DNA from: Azospirillum ramasamyi
GTDB taxonomy: Bacteria; Pseudomonadota; Alphaproteobacteria; Azospirillales; Azospirillaceae
Assembly (NCBI RefSeq): GCF_003233655.1
Contig: NZ_CP029829.1
Coordinates: 1-64,000 of the forward strand
Length of the DNA: 64,000 nt
Reading direction: 5' to 3'
Shown here: one piece after another, positions 33,996 through 43,942 of the stretch
Numbering within the stretch: position 1 is the first letter of the stretch
Layout of the letters: every line of letters starts with the position of its first letter
Program-made: the position numbers and the translations under genes
The notes under the pieces: generated by a model
The model's input: the letters and a program-made list of their open reading frames with translations, nothing else
Told to the model about the DNA's origin: nothing
The model's database searches: none

Positions 33996-36407
33996 ATGAA
34001 GTTCACGCTGTCCTGGCTGAAGGACCATCTGGAGACCGACGCCTCGCTCGACCAGATCACGGAAAAGCTGACCGCCCTCGGCCTGGAGGTGGAAGGCGTC
34101 CAAGACCGGTCGAAGGAGCTGGCGCCCTTCCGCGTCGCCCATGTCGTCTCGGCCGAGAAGCACCCGGACGCCGACAAGCTGCGCGTGCTGATGGTCGATA
34201 CCGGCGAGCAGACCCTGCAGGTCGTCTGCGGCGCCCCCAACGCGCGCGCCGGCATGAAGGGCGTCTTCGCGCCGGAGGGCACCTATGTGCCCGGCTCCGA
34301 CATCACGCTGAAGAAGGGCGTCATCCGCGGCGTCGAGTCGAACGGCATGATGTGCTCCAAGCGCGAGCTGAAGCTGTCGGACGAGCATGAGGGCATCATC
34401 GAGCTGCCGGACGACGCGCCCGTCGGCGCCGGCTTCGCCGACTATGCCGGGCTGAACGATCCGGTCATCGACATCAACCTGACGCCCGACCGCGCCGACT
34501 GCGCCGGGGTGCGCGGCATCGCCCGCGATCTCGCCGCCGCCGGCATGGGCACGCTGAAGCCGCTGACCGCCGGGCATCTCGACACCACGCCGGTCGAGGG
34601 CCGCTTCGCCAGCCCGATCGGCGTCAGCATCGCCGCGCCCGAGGCCTGCCCGCTGTTCGTCGGCCGCTATATCCGCGGCGTGAAGAACGGCCCGTCGCCG
34701 AAATGGCTGCAGGACAAGCTGGTGTCCATCGGCCTGCGCCCGATCTCGGCGCTGGTCGACATCACCAACTACCTGACCTTCGACGCCGCCCGTCCGCTGC
34801 ACGTCTTCGACGCCGACACGGTGAAGGGCGACATCACCGTCCGCCTGGGGCGCGAGGGCGAGACCCTGGCCGCGCTGAACGGCAAGGAATACGCGTTGGA
34901 CGGCGCCATGACCGTGGTGGCCGACGACGAGCGGGCGGAGGCTCTGGCCGGCATCGTCGGCGGCGAGCCGACCGGCTGCACCGAGGCCACCGTCAACGTC
35001 TTCGTCGAAGCCGCGCTGTTCGATCCGGTGCGCACCGCGCAGACCGGGCGCCGGCTGGGCATCGATTCGGATGCGCGTTACCGCTTCGAGCGCGGCGTCG
35101 ATCCGGCGGCGGTCTTCGCCGGGATGGAACGCGCCACCCGCCTGATCCTGGAGCTGTGCGGCGGCGAGCCGTCGGAACTGGTGGTCGCCGGGGCCGAGCC
35201 GGATTGGAAGCGCAGCCTGACCCTGCGTCCGGGCCGCGTCGCGGGACTGGGCGGCGTCGATCTGCCGCGCGACCGTCAGGTGCGGATCCTGATGGATCTG
35301 GGCTTTGCCATCCACGGTGAGGATGATGAAGGCCGGCTGGTCGTCGGCGTCCCGTCCTGGCGCGCCGACGTCCATGGCGAGGCCGATCTGGTGGAGGAGG
35401 TGCTGCGCGTCCACGGCTTCGACGCCATCCCGGCGACGCCGCTGCCGCGCGAGACGGTGCTGACCCGCCCGGCCCTGACGCTGAAGCAGCGCCGCGTGGC
35501 GCTGGCCAAGCGCACGCTGGCCGCCCGCGGGCTGTCGGAGGCCGTCACCTGGTCCTTCCTGTCCGGTCCGGTCGCCGAGCTGTTCGGCGGAGTCGAGCCC
35601 GGCCTGCGGCTGGTCAATCCGATCAGCAGCGACCTGGACGTGATGCGTCCGTCGATCCTGCCCAACCTGATCCAGGCCGCCGGCCGCAACGCCGACCGGG
35701 GCTTTGCCAATGTCGGTCTGTTCGAGGTCGGGGCGGCCTTCCGCACCCCGGCGCCGGACGGCCAGGACAGCGTCGCCGCCGGCATCCGCGCCGGGGCCGC
35801 CGTGCCGCGCCACTGGGCGGAGAAGGCCCGCGGCGTCGACCTGTTCGACGCCAAGGCCGACGCGCTGGCGGTGCTGGAAGCGGCCGGTGCCCCGACGGCC
35901 AACCTGCAGGTCACCACCGACGCGCCGGGCTGGTACCATCCCGGCCGGTCCGGCGTGCTGCGGCTCGGCCCCACCGTGATGGCCCGCTTCGGCGAGATCC
36001 ATCCGTCGGTGCTGGAGACGCTGGGCGTCAAGGGGCCGGTCGTCGGATTCGAGGTGATGCTGGACGCCGTGCCGCTGCCCAAGAAGAAGGGCGGCACCGC
36101 AAAGCCGATGGTCCAGCTGTCCGCCTTCCAGCCGGTGGAGCGCGACTTCGCCTTCGTCGTCGACCGCAAGGTGGAGGCCGACAAGATCCTCCGCGCCGTC
36201 AAGGGCGCCGACAAGGCGCTGGTCAAGGATGTCGCGGTGTTCGACGTGTATGAAGGTCCCGGCGTGGGTGAAGGGCGCAAGTCGGTCGCCGTATCGGTCA
36301 CCTACCAGCCGACGACCGCGACCCTGACCGACGAGGCGATCGAGGCGGTCGGCCAGAAGATCGTCGCGGCCGTGGTCAAGGCCACCGGCGGCAGCCTGCG
36401 CGCCTGA
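33996..36407 (+). CDS. pheT: Phenylalanyl-tRNA synthetase, beta subunit
   Basis: Codes for 803 residues, full length. Domains in order: N-terminal EMAP-II-like tRNA-binding domain (HPDADKLRVLMVDTGEQTLQVVCGAPNARAGMKG), B3/B4 editing domain, B5 domain, the catalytic-like core, and the C-terminal ferredoxin-fold anticodon-binding domain (FQPVERDFAFVVDRKVEAD...VFDVYEG). An AAGGAGCCGGACCC ribosome site precedes the ATG. A strong terminator follows. Confidence 0.98.
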   Translation: MKFTLSWLKDHLETDASLDQITEKLTALGLEVEGVQDRSKELAPFRVAHVVSAEKHPDADKLRVLMVDTGEQTLQVVCGAPNARAGMKGVFAPEGTYVPGSDITLKKGVIRGVESNGMMCSKRELKLSDEHEGIIELPDDAPVGAGFADYAGLNDPVIDINLTPDRADCAGVRGIARDLAAAGMGTLKPLTAGHLDTTPVEGRFASPIGVSIAAPEACPLFVGRYIRGVKNGPSPKWLQDKLVSIGLRPISALVDITNYLTFDAARPLHVFDADTVKGDITVRLGREGETLAALNGKEYALDGAMTVVADDERAEALAGIVGGEPTGCTEATVNVFVEAALFDPVRTAQTGRRLGIDSDARYRFERGVDPAAVFAGMERATRLILELCGGEPSELVVAGAEPDWKRSLTLRPGRVAGLGGVDLPRDRQVRILMDLGFAIHGEDDEGRLVVGVPSWRADVHGEADLVEEVLRVHGFDAIPATPLPRETVLTRPALTLKQRRVALAKRTLAARGLSEAVTWSFLSGPVAELFGGVEPGLRLVNPISSDLDVMRPSILPNLIQAAGRNADRGFANVGLFEVGAAFRTPAPDGQDSVAAGIRAGAAVPRHWAEKARGVDLFDAKADALAVLEAAGAPTANLQVTTDAPGWYHPGRSGVLRLGPTVMARFGEIHPSVLETLGVKGPVVGFEVMLDAVPLPKKKGGTAKPMVQLSAFQPVERDFAFVVDRKVEADKILRAVKGADKALVKDVAVFDVYEGPGVGEGRKSVAVSVTYQPTTATLTDEAIEAVGQKIVAAVVKATGGSLRA

Positions 36408-36447
36408 AGGTCGCTATCCTTCGGTTGAAGAAAAGGCCGAGCAGTAC

Positions 36448-36478
36448 AAAGCCCCCCGCATCCCGGGGGGCTTTTTTT
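36448..36478 (+). terminator. Intrinsic terminator of pheST
   Basis: Perfect 11-bp stem AAAGCCCCCCG (36448-36458) / CGGGGGGCTTT (36464-36474) with loop CATCC and a T-run. Confidence 0.92.
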
Positions 36479-36794
36479 GTGATGCCGGAAGCCGATAGGG
36501 GATCACTACCGGGTTACCCGCTCACACAAGCACATCCCGCTCACACAAGCATATGAAGAATCGCTGATTGAGGAAGCCCGAGTGCTTTCAGTAAGGGAAG
36601 ATCCTAACACTCTCTGATGCAATTTAATGTTTGAAGAAAGTGTAGGCTTCTGTGGAAAGATCGGGTTGCCGGACAATTTAACTGCGAAGGCCGCGCGAAG
36701 CGACCGATGTCACCGCGATGGCACAGGCAACGCTTCCATTGCCTTGGCGTGTTCGGCGGCAATCATAACGCTGATGATGAAGCTGGGGTAACCA
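36479..36794. other. Low-GC intergenic region with a tandem 19-bp repeat
   Basis: The gap between the pheST terminator and the receiver gene is clearly more A/T-rich than its surroundings. It holds two head-to-tail copies of CCCGCTCACACAAGCAYAT at 36517-36535 and 36536-36554 (one mismatch). Bases 36555-36690 contain several AT-rich tracts but no convincing promoter pair. No gene is visible. Confidence 0.6.
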
Positions 36795-37208
36795 ATGGCT
36801 GAGCCGCAAGACGATCAAGCAAGCAATCGGGCGTCGGTGAAACCACTCGTCGTTGTGGTCGATGATGATCGGTCGATCGTTGAAGGGCTGGCGATCCTGC
36901 TGGACGGCTGGGGGTACGAGGTGGTGACGGCGGTCAGCGTTGCCGCCATGGAGGTGCAACTCGGCGGCCTGACCCGGACGCCGAGCCTGATCATCGCCGA
37001 CCATTACCTGCCTGGCGGCCGGACCGGGCGCGAGGTGGTGGAGCGCATCCGCACCCAAACCGGGCAGCACATCCCATCGATCATCCTGACCGGCGACAGC
37101 ACCCCCGAACGGCGCGACGAGGCCGAATTGATGGGCTGCCAGCTTTTGCTGAAGCCGGTGCAGGTCGGACCGCTGCGCGAGGCGGTGGAAGCGCTTTGCC
37201 GCCCTTGA
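36795..37208 (+). CDS. Stand-alone response-regulator receiver protein
   Basis: Codes for 137 residues, a single REC domain with no output domain: acidic pocket VVDDDRSI, phospho-acceptor in LIIADHYLPGG, Thr in ILTGDS and Lys in LLLKPVQV. The ADHYLPGGRTGREVVERIR pattern resembles the terminal receivers of hybrid kinases and general-stress phosphorelays. No kinase adjoins it, so its partner is elsewhere; an HD-GYP relic follows on the opposite strand. Confidence 0.85.
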   Translation: MAEPQDDQASNRASVKPLVVVVDDDRSIVEGLAILLDGWGYEVVTAVSVAAMEVQLGGLTRTPSLIIADHYLPGGRTGREVVERIRTQTGQHIPSIILTGDSTPERRDEAELMGCQLLLKPVQVGPLREAVEALCRP

Positions 37209-37279
37209 GAGCGGCGGATGAGAGCGGCGGACGGCTTACCGATGAGGTGGGCCGATGAGGTGGGCTTCAATCCCGGCGG

Positions 37280-37600
37280 TCATTGATGATGACGGTTGGC
37301 ATCCGTGCCGACTGGCACGGCGGCGGCCCATGCCGGCGAAGCTATTGATCCTGATAGGTCAGAATCAAAAGCCGTTCGTGCAACGCGTTGCCAAGCCCAT
37401 CCGGTCGAGGTCCGGCAGCACCGAAGGAAGGCATCGACCACCGCCGGATCGCATCGCAGCCCCGCCAGCCGAGTGATCTCCGTTACCGAGTCTTCCCAGG
37501 ACAAGGCCTTGCGATAGGGTCGGTCGCGGGTCATCGCGGCATCGGCGACCGCGACAATGCGGGCGCACAGCGGTATCGCGGCCCGGCTGGCGCAAACCCA
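37280..37600 (-). pseudogene. Remnant of an HD-GYP phosphodiesterase domain (C-terminal end)
   Basis: On the minus strand, right after the TGA of the SH3/SPOR gene and in the same frame, the sequence reads ...AAIPLCARIVAVADA-AMTRDRPYRKALSWEDSVTEI...GLRCDPAVVDAFL. This matches the last 60-odd residues of HD-GYP domains (consensus IPLxARIVAVADVFDALTSDRPYR) but lacks the FD pair between ADA and AMT, and the HD metal-binding half is missing altogether. Downstream the frame is unrelated to any domain. It has no plausible start or complete fold, so I read it as a relic. Confidence 0.62.
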
Positions 37601-38533
37601 TCAAAACGTATCCAGCTCGATCACCGTACAATCGAGTCCGCGTTGCGCCAACGTGCCGCAGGCGGTGTCGACCTGCAGCCGCGTGAATGGGGCGACCCCC
37701 ACCTCGTACAGCAGCCGGCCCTTGCGGAAGACCGGCCACACCATCGGCGGCAGGTCGCGATAGGCGCTGCCCGGCCCGGCGGTGAACTCCCTCCAGGCGC
37801 GCAGACCCTCGGAATAGCTGACATATTCGCCGAGCTTTATGCCGTAGAGCATGCCCGGCTCGACCGGCGGCATGCCCGGCAGCGGATAGGGCGCCACCAC
37901 CCCGACCAGCCCCTGGACCGGCGCCACCGCGCGGGTGCCGGCGGGCAGGGCCAGCGTCGCCTCGCCGTTCGCGGCGCCGATCAGGGCCACCACGTCGCCC
38001 TTGCGCAGGGTGAAGCCGCGCCGCTTGCGGTTGCTCAGGATCTCGGTCGCGGAAATCGGGCCGGCGGCGACGACATAGCCCTCCGCCGGGGTCTGGGCCG
38101 CCTTGTCCCAGGCGGCGCGCGGCACGACGGCGGCGCTGCGGTGGGGCAGGGGGGCGTCCGCCGTCCGGCCGGCGGCCGGCTTCGACGGGCGCGGCCCCTC
38201 GCCGCCGATCGCCGGCCGTCCGGTGACCATCAACGCCGGGTCGAGCGAATCGGCGGGGACATAGCCGATGGGCTGGCCGCCGATGGCGATCTCCGTCCAA
38301 TAGGTGCCGCGCGGGGTGCCCAACGCGTTCAGCGCCTTGCCCTGCTTCAGCGTCATGACGATGCGGGCATCCTCGCTGGGGCCGATCCGCACCTCGATGT
38401 CGCGGTTCAGCACGACCTCGCCGGTCAGAGGCGCGCCGATGGCGACGGGACTCTGCGCCAAGGCCTGCGGGACGACCGTCATGGCGCCGACGAGGCCGAG
38501 CAGGATCGAGGCGGTGATGGACGCTGCGGTCAT
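37601..38533 (-). CDS. Exported protein with SH3-like and SPOR-like domains
   Basis: Codes for 310 residues. A signal peptide (about 1-26, cleaving after AQA) is followed by a bacterial SH3 domain (about 40-97: VEVRIGPSEDARIVMTLKQGKALNALG...TEIAIGGQPIGYVPADSL), a Pro/Ala linker, a second SH3-like stretch around 150-205, and a C-terminal SPOR-like segment (IKLGEYVSYSEGLRAWREF...LYEVGVAPFTRLQVDTACGTLAQRGLDCTVIEL). This architecture suggests a periplasmic peptidoglycan-binding protein. Its start overlaps the LysR stop (ATGA), so the two are co-translated. Confidence 0.72.
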   Translation of the reverse strand: MTAASITASILLGLVGAMTVVPQALAQSPVAIGAPLTGEVVLNRDIEVRIGPSEDARIVMTLKQGKALNALGTPRGTYWTEIAIGGQPIGYVPADSLDPALMVTGRPAIGGEGPRPSKPAAGRTADAPLPHRSAAVVPRAAWDKAAQTPAEGYVVAAGPISATEILSNRKRRGFTLRKGDVVALIGAANGEATLALPAGTRAVAPVQGLVGVVAPYPLPGMPPVEPGMLYGIKLGEYVSYSEGLRAWREFTAGPGSAYRDLPPMVWPVFRKGRLLYEVGVAPFTRLQVDTACGTLAQRGLDCTVIELDTF

Positions 38534-39480
38534 GACGTGGCTTCCGTCGCGTTCACCGGCGCCCGCTGGCTCGACATCTGGCGGCCCAGCAACTGGCGGC
38601 CGACAAGGTCGTGGATGGCGTCGGCCAGCAGGCGCACCGGCTTGGGCGCCGTGCCGCGGGCGCGGTGCAGGGCGATGTCGATGTCGGGGAGTTCCGGAAA
38701 CCCCTCCGCCGCACCGATGCGGCGCAGGCCGGGCGGGACGGTGCAGAATTCCATCGCCGTCACCCCCAGCCCGCCCATCACCGCGCCATGGACGGCGACG
38801 ACGCTCTTGCTGGTGAAGGCGATGCGCCAGTCGCGGCCCATCCTGTCCAAAGCGGCGACCGCGAGATCCCGCACGACGCAGCCCTTGGGGAACAGCGCCA
38901 GCGGCAGGGGATCGAGGCTTTCCACCGGACGGTGCCCCGGCGCCCCCGACGGCGATACCGGCTCCTGCGGCGGGGCGACCCAGGACACGGGTTCCCGCCG
39001 CACCAACTCGCCGCCGGCCTCGCCGGCCTTGCGGGTGACCAGCGCCAGGTCATAGCGGCCCTTGTCGATTTCCGCGACCAGATCGGGGCTGTTGTCGCAG
39101 ATCACCTCCACCATCACCTCGGGATAGGCGGCGTTGAAGCGGGCCAGCACCTCTGGCAGCAGCATGGTGGCGTAATCGTCGGGCGTGCCGATGCGGACGC
39201 TGGCCACCGTCGGGCTGCGGTGCATCAGCGCCATCACCTCGTCGTTCAGGGTCAGCATGCGCCGGGCATAGGCCAGCAGAACCTCGCCGTCGCGGGTCAT
39301 GCGCACGCCATGGGTGTCGCGCTCGAACACCCGCTTGCCCACCGTGTCCTCCAGCCGGCGCACCTGCTGGCTGACCGCCGCCTGGGTGCGGCCCAGCCTT
39401 TCGCCGGCACGGGTGAAGCTGGCGCTGTCGGCGACGGCCACGAAGGCGCGCAGCAGGTCGGTATCGAGATTGGCGGGCAT
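38530..39480 (-). CDS. LysR-family transcriptional regulator
   Basis: Codes for 316 residues from the ATG at 39480. The HTH at 5-64 (DLLRAFVAVADSASFTRAGERLGRTQAAVSQQVRRLEDTVGKRVFERD) is a textbook LysR reader head, followed by a type-2 periplasmic-binding-like effector domain (VRIGTPDDYATMLLPEVLARFNAAYPEVMVEV). Effector unknown. It is divergent from a small exported protein and asparaginase, which are potential targets, and coupled to the SH3/SPOR gene downstream. Confidence 0.92.
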   Translation of the reverse strand: MPANLDTDLLRAFVAVADSASFTRAGERLGRTQAAVSQQVRRLEDTVGKRVFERDTHGVRMTRDGEVLLAYARRMLTLNDEVMALMHRSPTVASVRIGTPDDYATMLLPEVLARFNAAYPEVMVEVICDNSPDLVAEIDKGRYDLALVTRKAGEAGGELVRREPVSWVAPPQEPVSPSGAPGHRPVESLDPLPLALFPKGCVVRDLAVAALDRMGRDWRIAFTSKSVVAVHGAVMGGLGVTAMEFCTVPPGLRRIGAAEGFPELPDIDIALHRARGTAPKPVRLLADAIHDLVGRQLLGRQMSSQRAPVNATEATS

Positions 39481-39639
39481 GATGGGAGACCGGAAGTTGC
39501 CTCCCATTCAACCAGAGCGCCCGCCCATCCGCAACGATGCGGTCATTACGGATCGTGATGACGGCATAATGCCTATTCGTTTCCAAGGGAATGGCGCCAG
39601 GCCCATCTTCGGCATCCAGTCGCTTTGGAGTTTCCGGCC

Positions 39640-39900
39640 ATGTCCCTGTTCGCCGCCTGGACCAGCGTTGTTCTCGCTGCCGCCCCGATCGCACCGCCCG
39701 CGGCCCCGCCGCCGCCGGTGCCGGAACCGCGGCGTTTCCGCTTTGCCTGCAACCCGGTTCCGGCCGCCGCTCCCGCCGCCGTCCAGGGGGCCGGCCAGGG
39801 GGCCGTCCGTGGGGCCGTCCGGGGGATTGTCGAGGAGGAGGCACCGGCGTCGGTGCGGACGCCGGGGGCGCTGCAAGGACTGTGGCGCCTTGAGAAATAG
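39640..39900 (+). CDS. Small exported low-complexity protein (hypothetical)
   Basis: About 86 residues: a hydrophobic N-terminus (MSLFAAWTSVVLAAAPIA) then Ala/Pro-rich and Gln/Gly/Ala repeats (QGAGQGAVRGAVRGIVEEEAP). TTGGAG precedes the ATG. It lies divergent from lysR. No family is recognised; composition bias means it could be spurious, but the signal-like start and ribosome site favour a gene. Confidence 0.4.
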   Translation: MSLFAAWTSVVLAAAPIAPPAAPPPPVPEPRRFRFACNPVPAAAPAAVQGAGQGAVRGAVRGIVEEEAPASVRTPGALQGLWRLEK

Positions 39901-39950
39901 GCGGATGGACGCCTATCCTGCTGCCGACAGGATTGCGGCAGGAGCGGACG

Positions 39951-41039
39951 ATGGCGCGGGTCTATGTGCTGTACACCGGGGGCACCATCGGGTGCGTCAC
40001 CAATCCCGATGGGGCGCTGGCCCCGGTGCCGGGGGCGGAGTTCGAACGGCTTGTCCTGTCCATGCCCGGCCTGTCCGGCCATGGGGTGCGGGACTACAAG
40101 GACCTGACCTGGACCATGGGCTGGTTCGACCGCACGCTCGACAGCTCCAACATGACCCCGGCGGACTGGATCGCCATCGCCCGGCGGCTGCTGTCGGTCT
40201 ACGACCAGTATGACGGCTTCGTCGTGCTGCACGGCACCGACAGCATGGCCTACAGCGCCTCGGCCCTGTCCTTCCTGCTGCCCGGCCTGACGAAGCCGGT
40301 GGTGTTCAGCGGGTCGCAGGTGCCGTTGACCTTCACGCTGAGCGACGCGCCCGCCAATCTGGCCGGCGCCGTCGTGGTGGCGGGAACCCTGCCGGTGCCG
40401 GAGGTCTGCGTCTATTTCGACACCAGGCTGCTGCGCGGCAACCGGTCGTCCAAGGTCGACGCCAACCGCTTCGCCGGCTTCGATTCGCCGAACTTCCCGC
40501 CGCTCGCCACCGTCGGCAGCGTGGTCGCCCGCAACGAGCCCCATTGGCTGCCGATGCCGGATGCCGCGGACTCGCTGGACGAGCCGGACAACCGGGCCAA
40601 GCGGCTGACGGCGCTGGACGCCCAGGCGGCGGCGCTGGCCGAGTTCTCCGTCGTCATGCTGTGGCTCTATCCCGGCATCCGGGCCAGCACGGTGTCGGCG
40701 ATGCTGACCGGCACCAGCCCGGCGGCGAAGGGAGCGGTGCTGCTGGCCTTCGGCGAGGGCAACGGGCCGACCGACCCTGGGTTCCTCGATGCGCTGTCGG
40801 CGGCGGTGAAGGCCGGGGTCGTGCTGATGGACAACACCCAGGTGCAGCGCGGCGCGGTGCTGCCCGGCGCCTACACCACCGGGCTGGGCGCCATCGGCGC
40901 CATCGGCGCCTATGACATGACGCCGGAAGCCAGCTACGCCAAGCTGGTCTGCCTGCTCGCCGGCGGTCTGGATGCCGCGACGGTCAAGGCGGAGATGCCG
41001 AAGCCGCTGGCCGGCGAGCTGACGGTGATCGGGGAGTGA
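39951..41039 (+). CDS. ansA: L-asparaginase, type I (cytoplasmic)
   Basis: Codes for 362 residues. Catalytic Thr regions: VYVLYTGGTIGC with Thr12, and VLHGTDSMAYSASAL with Thr96-Asp97; the conserved Lys-bearing segment is LPGLTKPVVFSGSQVPL. No signal peptide, which fits the cytoplasmic type I enzyme that hydrolyses asparagine to aspartate and ammonia. The ATG at 39951 has CAGGAGCGG just upstream; an earlier TTG adds six residues. It may be tied to the LysR regulator at 38530. Confidence 0.93.
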   Translation: MARVYVLYTGGTIGCVTNPDGALAPVPGAEFERLVLSMPGLSGHGVRDYKDLTWTMGWFDRTLDSSNMTPADWIAIARRLLSVYDQYDGFVVLHGTDSMAYSASALSFLLPGLTKPVVFSGSQVPLTFTLSDAPANLAGAVVVAGTLPVPEVCVYFDTRLLRGNRSSKVDANRFAGFDSPNFPPLATVGSVVARNEPHWLPMPDAADSLDEPDNRAKRLTALDAQAAALAEFSVVMLWLYPGIRASTVSAMLTGTSPAAKGAVLLAFGEGNGPTDPGFLDALSAAVKAGVVLMDNTQVQRGAVLPGAYTTGLGAIGAIGAYDMTPEASYAKLVCLLAGGLDAATVKAEMPKPLAGELTVIGE

Positions 41040-41088
41040 GCCTTCCGGGGGCGGGGGCCGGTGCCGGCCTCCCGCCTCCGCCGGTGGA

Positions 41089-41646
41089 TTACTGGCCCAT
41101 GCCGGGCTTGTTCGGCGACGTGATGCGCTCGTCCATCGTGCCCTGATTAATGGAGCCCTGGCCCATGGAGCCCTGGTTCAGGCTGCCCTGGCCCATGGAG
41201 CCGGCGCCCATGCCATCCATCGGGCTGTTGGCCATCGAACCGCCGGTCGAGCTGCCGTAGCCGGTGTTGGCTTGGCTGCTGTACTGGGCGAGCTGCTGCA
41301 GCTCGTTCCGGTCATGCATGATGACGACCTGACGGCCGCGCCGTTCGAAGGAGGCCGGGGGCAGCATAATGGTCTGGCCGGTCTTGGCCATCGTCAGCTC
41401 GACCATCGTCTGGCCCTGGGGGTCGGTGGTCACGTTCCGGATCGTGCCGGCGACCGGCCCGCCATGGCGGTGGACCACCCGCTTGCCGACGAGATCGCGG
41501 TTGGCGTCGATGTCGCGGGCGCCGGTGTCCATCGTGCCGTTGGCGACGGCGTTGGCCCTGGCCGAGCTGCCGGTCTGGGCGTGACCCGGAGCTGCGGCGG
41601 CCATCAGCATGACGGCGGGAACTGCGGCGGCGAGAATCTTGCGCAT
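41089..41646 (-). CDS. Exported PRC-barrel-like protein with Gly/Ser/Gln/Met repeat tail
   Basis: Codes for 185 residues. The signal peptide MRKILAAAVPAVMLMAAAAPGHA is followed by a small beta domain (ANRDLVGKRVVHRHGGPVAGTIRNVTTDPQGQTMVELTM...IMLPPASF) like PRC barrels. A tail of about 60 residues follows, made of short repeats such as MGQGSLNQG, SMGQGSINQG and TMDER. Periplasmic or surface location is predicted; function unknown. It is transcribed from between asparaginase and lepA, with a terminator hairpin for lepA upstream. Confidence 0.7.
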   Translation of the reverse strand: MRKILAAAVPAVMLMAAAAPGHAQTGSSARANAVANGTMDTGARDIDANRDLVGKRVVHRHGGPVAGTIRNVTTDPQGQTMVELTMAKTGQTIMLPPASFERRGRQVVIMHDRNELQQLAQYSSQANTGYGSSTGGSMANSPMDGMGAGSMGQGSLNQGSMGQGSINQGTMDERITSPNKPGMGQ

Positions 41647-41768
41647 GTCATCCTCCCGGATTGAATCACAACAGGGAAGACGCCGCTCATGCGCGGCACC
41701 TTACCCACGCGTGATGACACGCGAGCGGCCGGTTTGTTTCGCAGGTTGTACGGAATTGCCGGGCTGCA

Positions 41769-41800
41769 CAAAAAAAGGCGGGCCGAAGCCCGCCTTTCCG
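41769..41800 (-). terminator. Intrinsic terminator of lepA
   Basis: Stem AAAGGCGGGC (41774-41783) / GCCCGCCTTT (41788-41797), tetraloop CGAA. On the minus strand it is followed by an uninterrupted T-run (complement of A 41770-41776). It lies 8 bases after the lepA stop. Confidence 0.92.
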
Positions 41801-41805
41801 TATCC

Positions 41806-43608
<1,803 letters not shown>

Positions 43609-43942
43609 CGGGGCCCGGACAAGCGAGAGTTTGCCGGGAACATAGGGCGGACGGCGGATGGGCGCAATGATGGTGTGGTGGGGCGGGCGGCGGGAGGTGG
43701 CCGCCGTGCGCGGGCTTGGCCGGGAATGGAACGTTTGAAACGCGGTGGAACGGATTTCGGAAGGCTGTTCAGTGTTCCATCCACGGGGCGGCAGGTGCGG
43801 CAGCGGCCAATAGGAAAGAGATTGGACGGGATGGCTCGCAACCCTCGGCGCACACGCTCCTCCGCAGCGGGACAGGGGAGGTCGCGATTTTACCATGCGC
43901 CGAGGGCAGGAGGGAGAGGCGCTTGAAAAGCGCCCCGCGTGC
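43609..43942. other. Intergenic region upstream of lepA
   Basis: A 334-bp gap between lepA and the 3' end of glgA, both on the minus strand. It should hold the lepA promoter and the end of the glg transcript. I see no clear terminator or repeat; open frames across it are composition artefacts. Confidence 0.45.

Noticed and set aside
32634-36002. Minus-strand open frame of about 1122 codons opposite pheS/pheT
   Set aside because: Shadow of two universally conserved genes.
36479-36794. CRISPR-like array
   Set aside because: Only two directly adjoining 19-bp units without spacers; no cas genes.
37280-37534. An 84-codon gene starting at ATG 37534
   Set aside because: Homology to HD-GYP continues upstream of that ATG, so this start cuts through a domain; read as relic instead.
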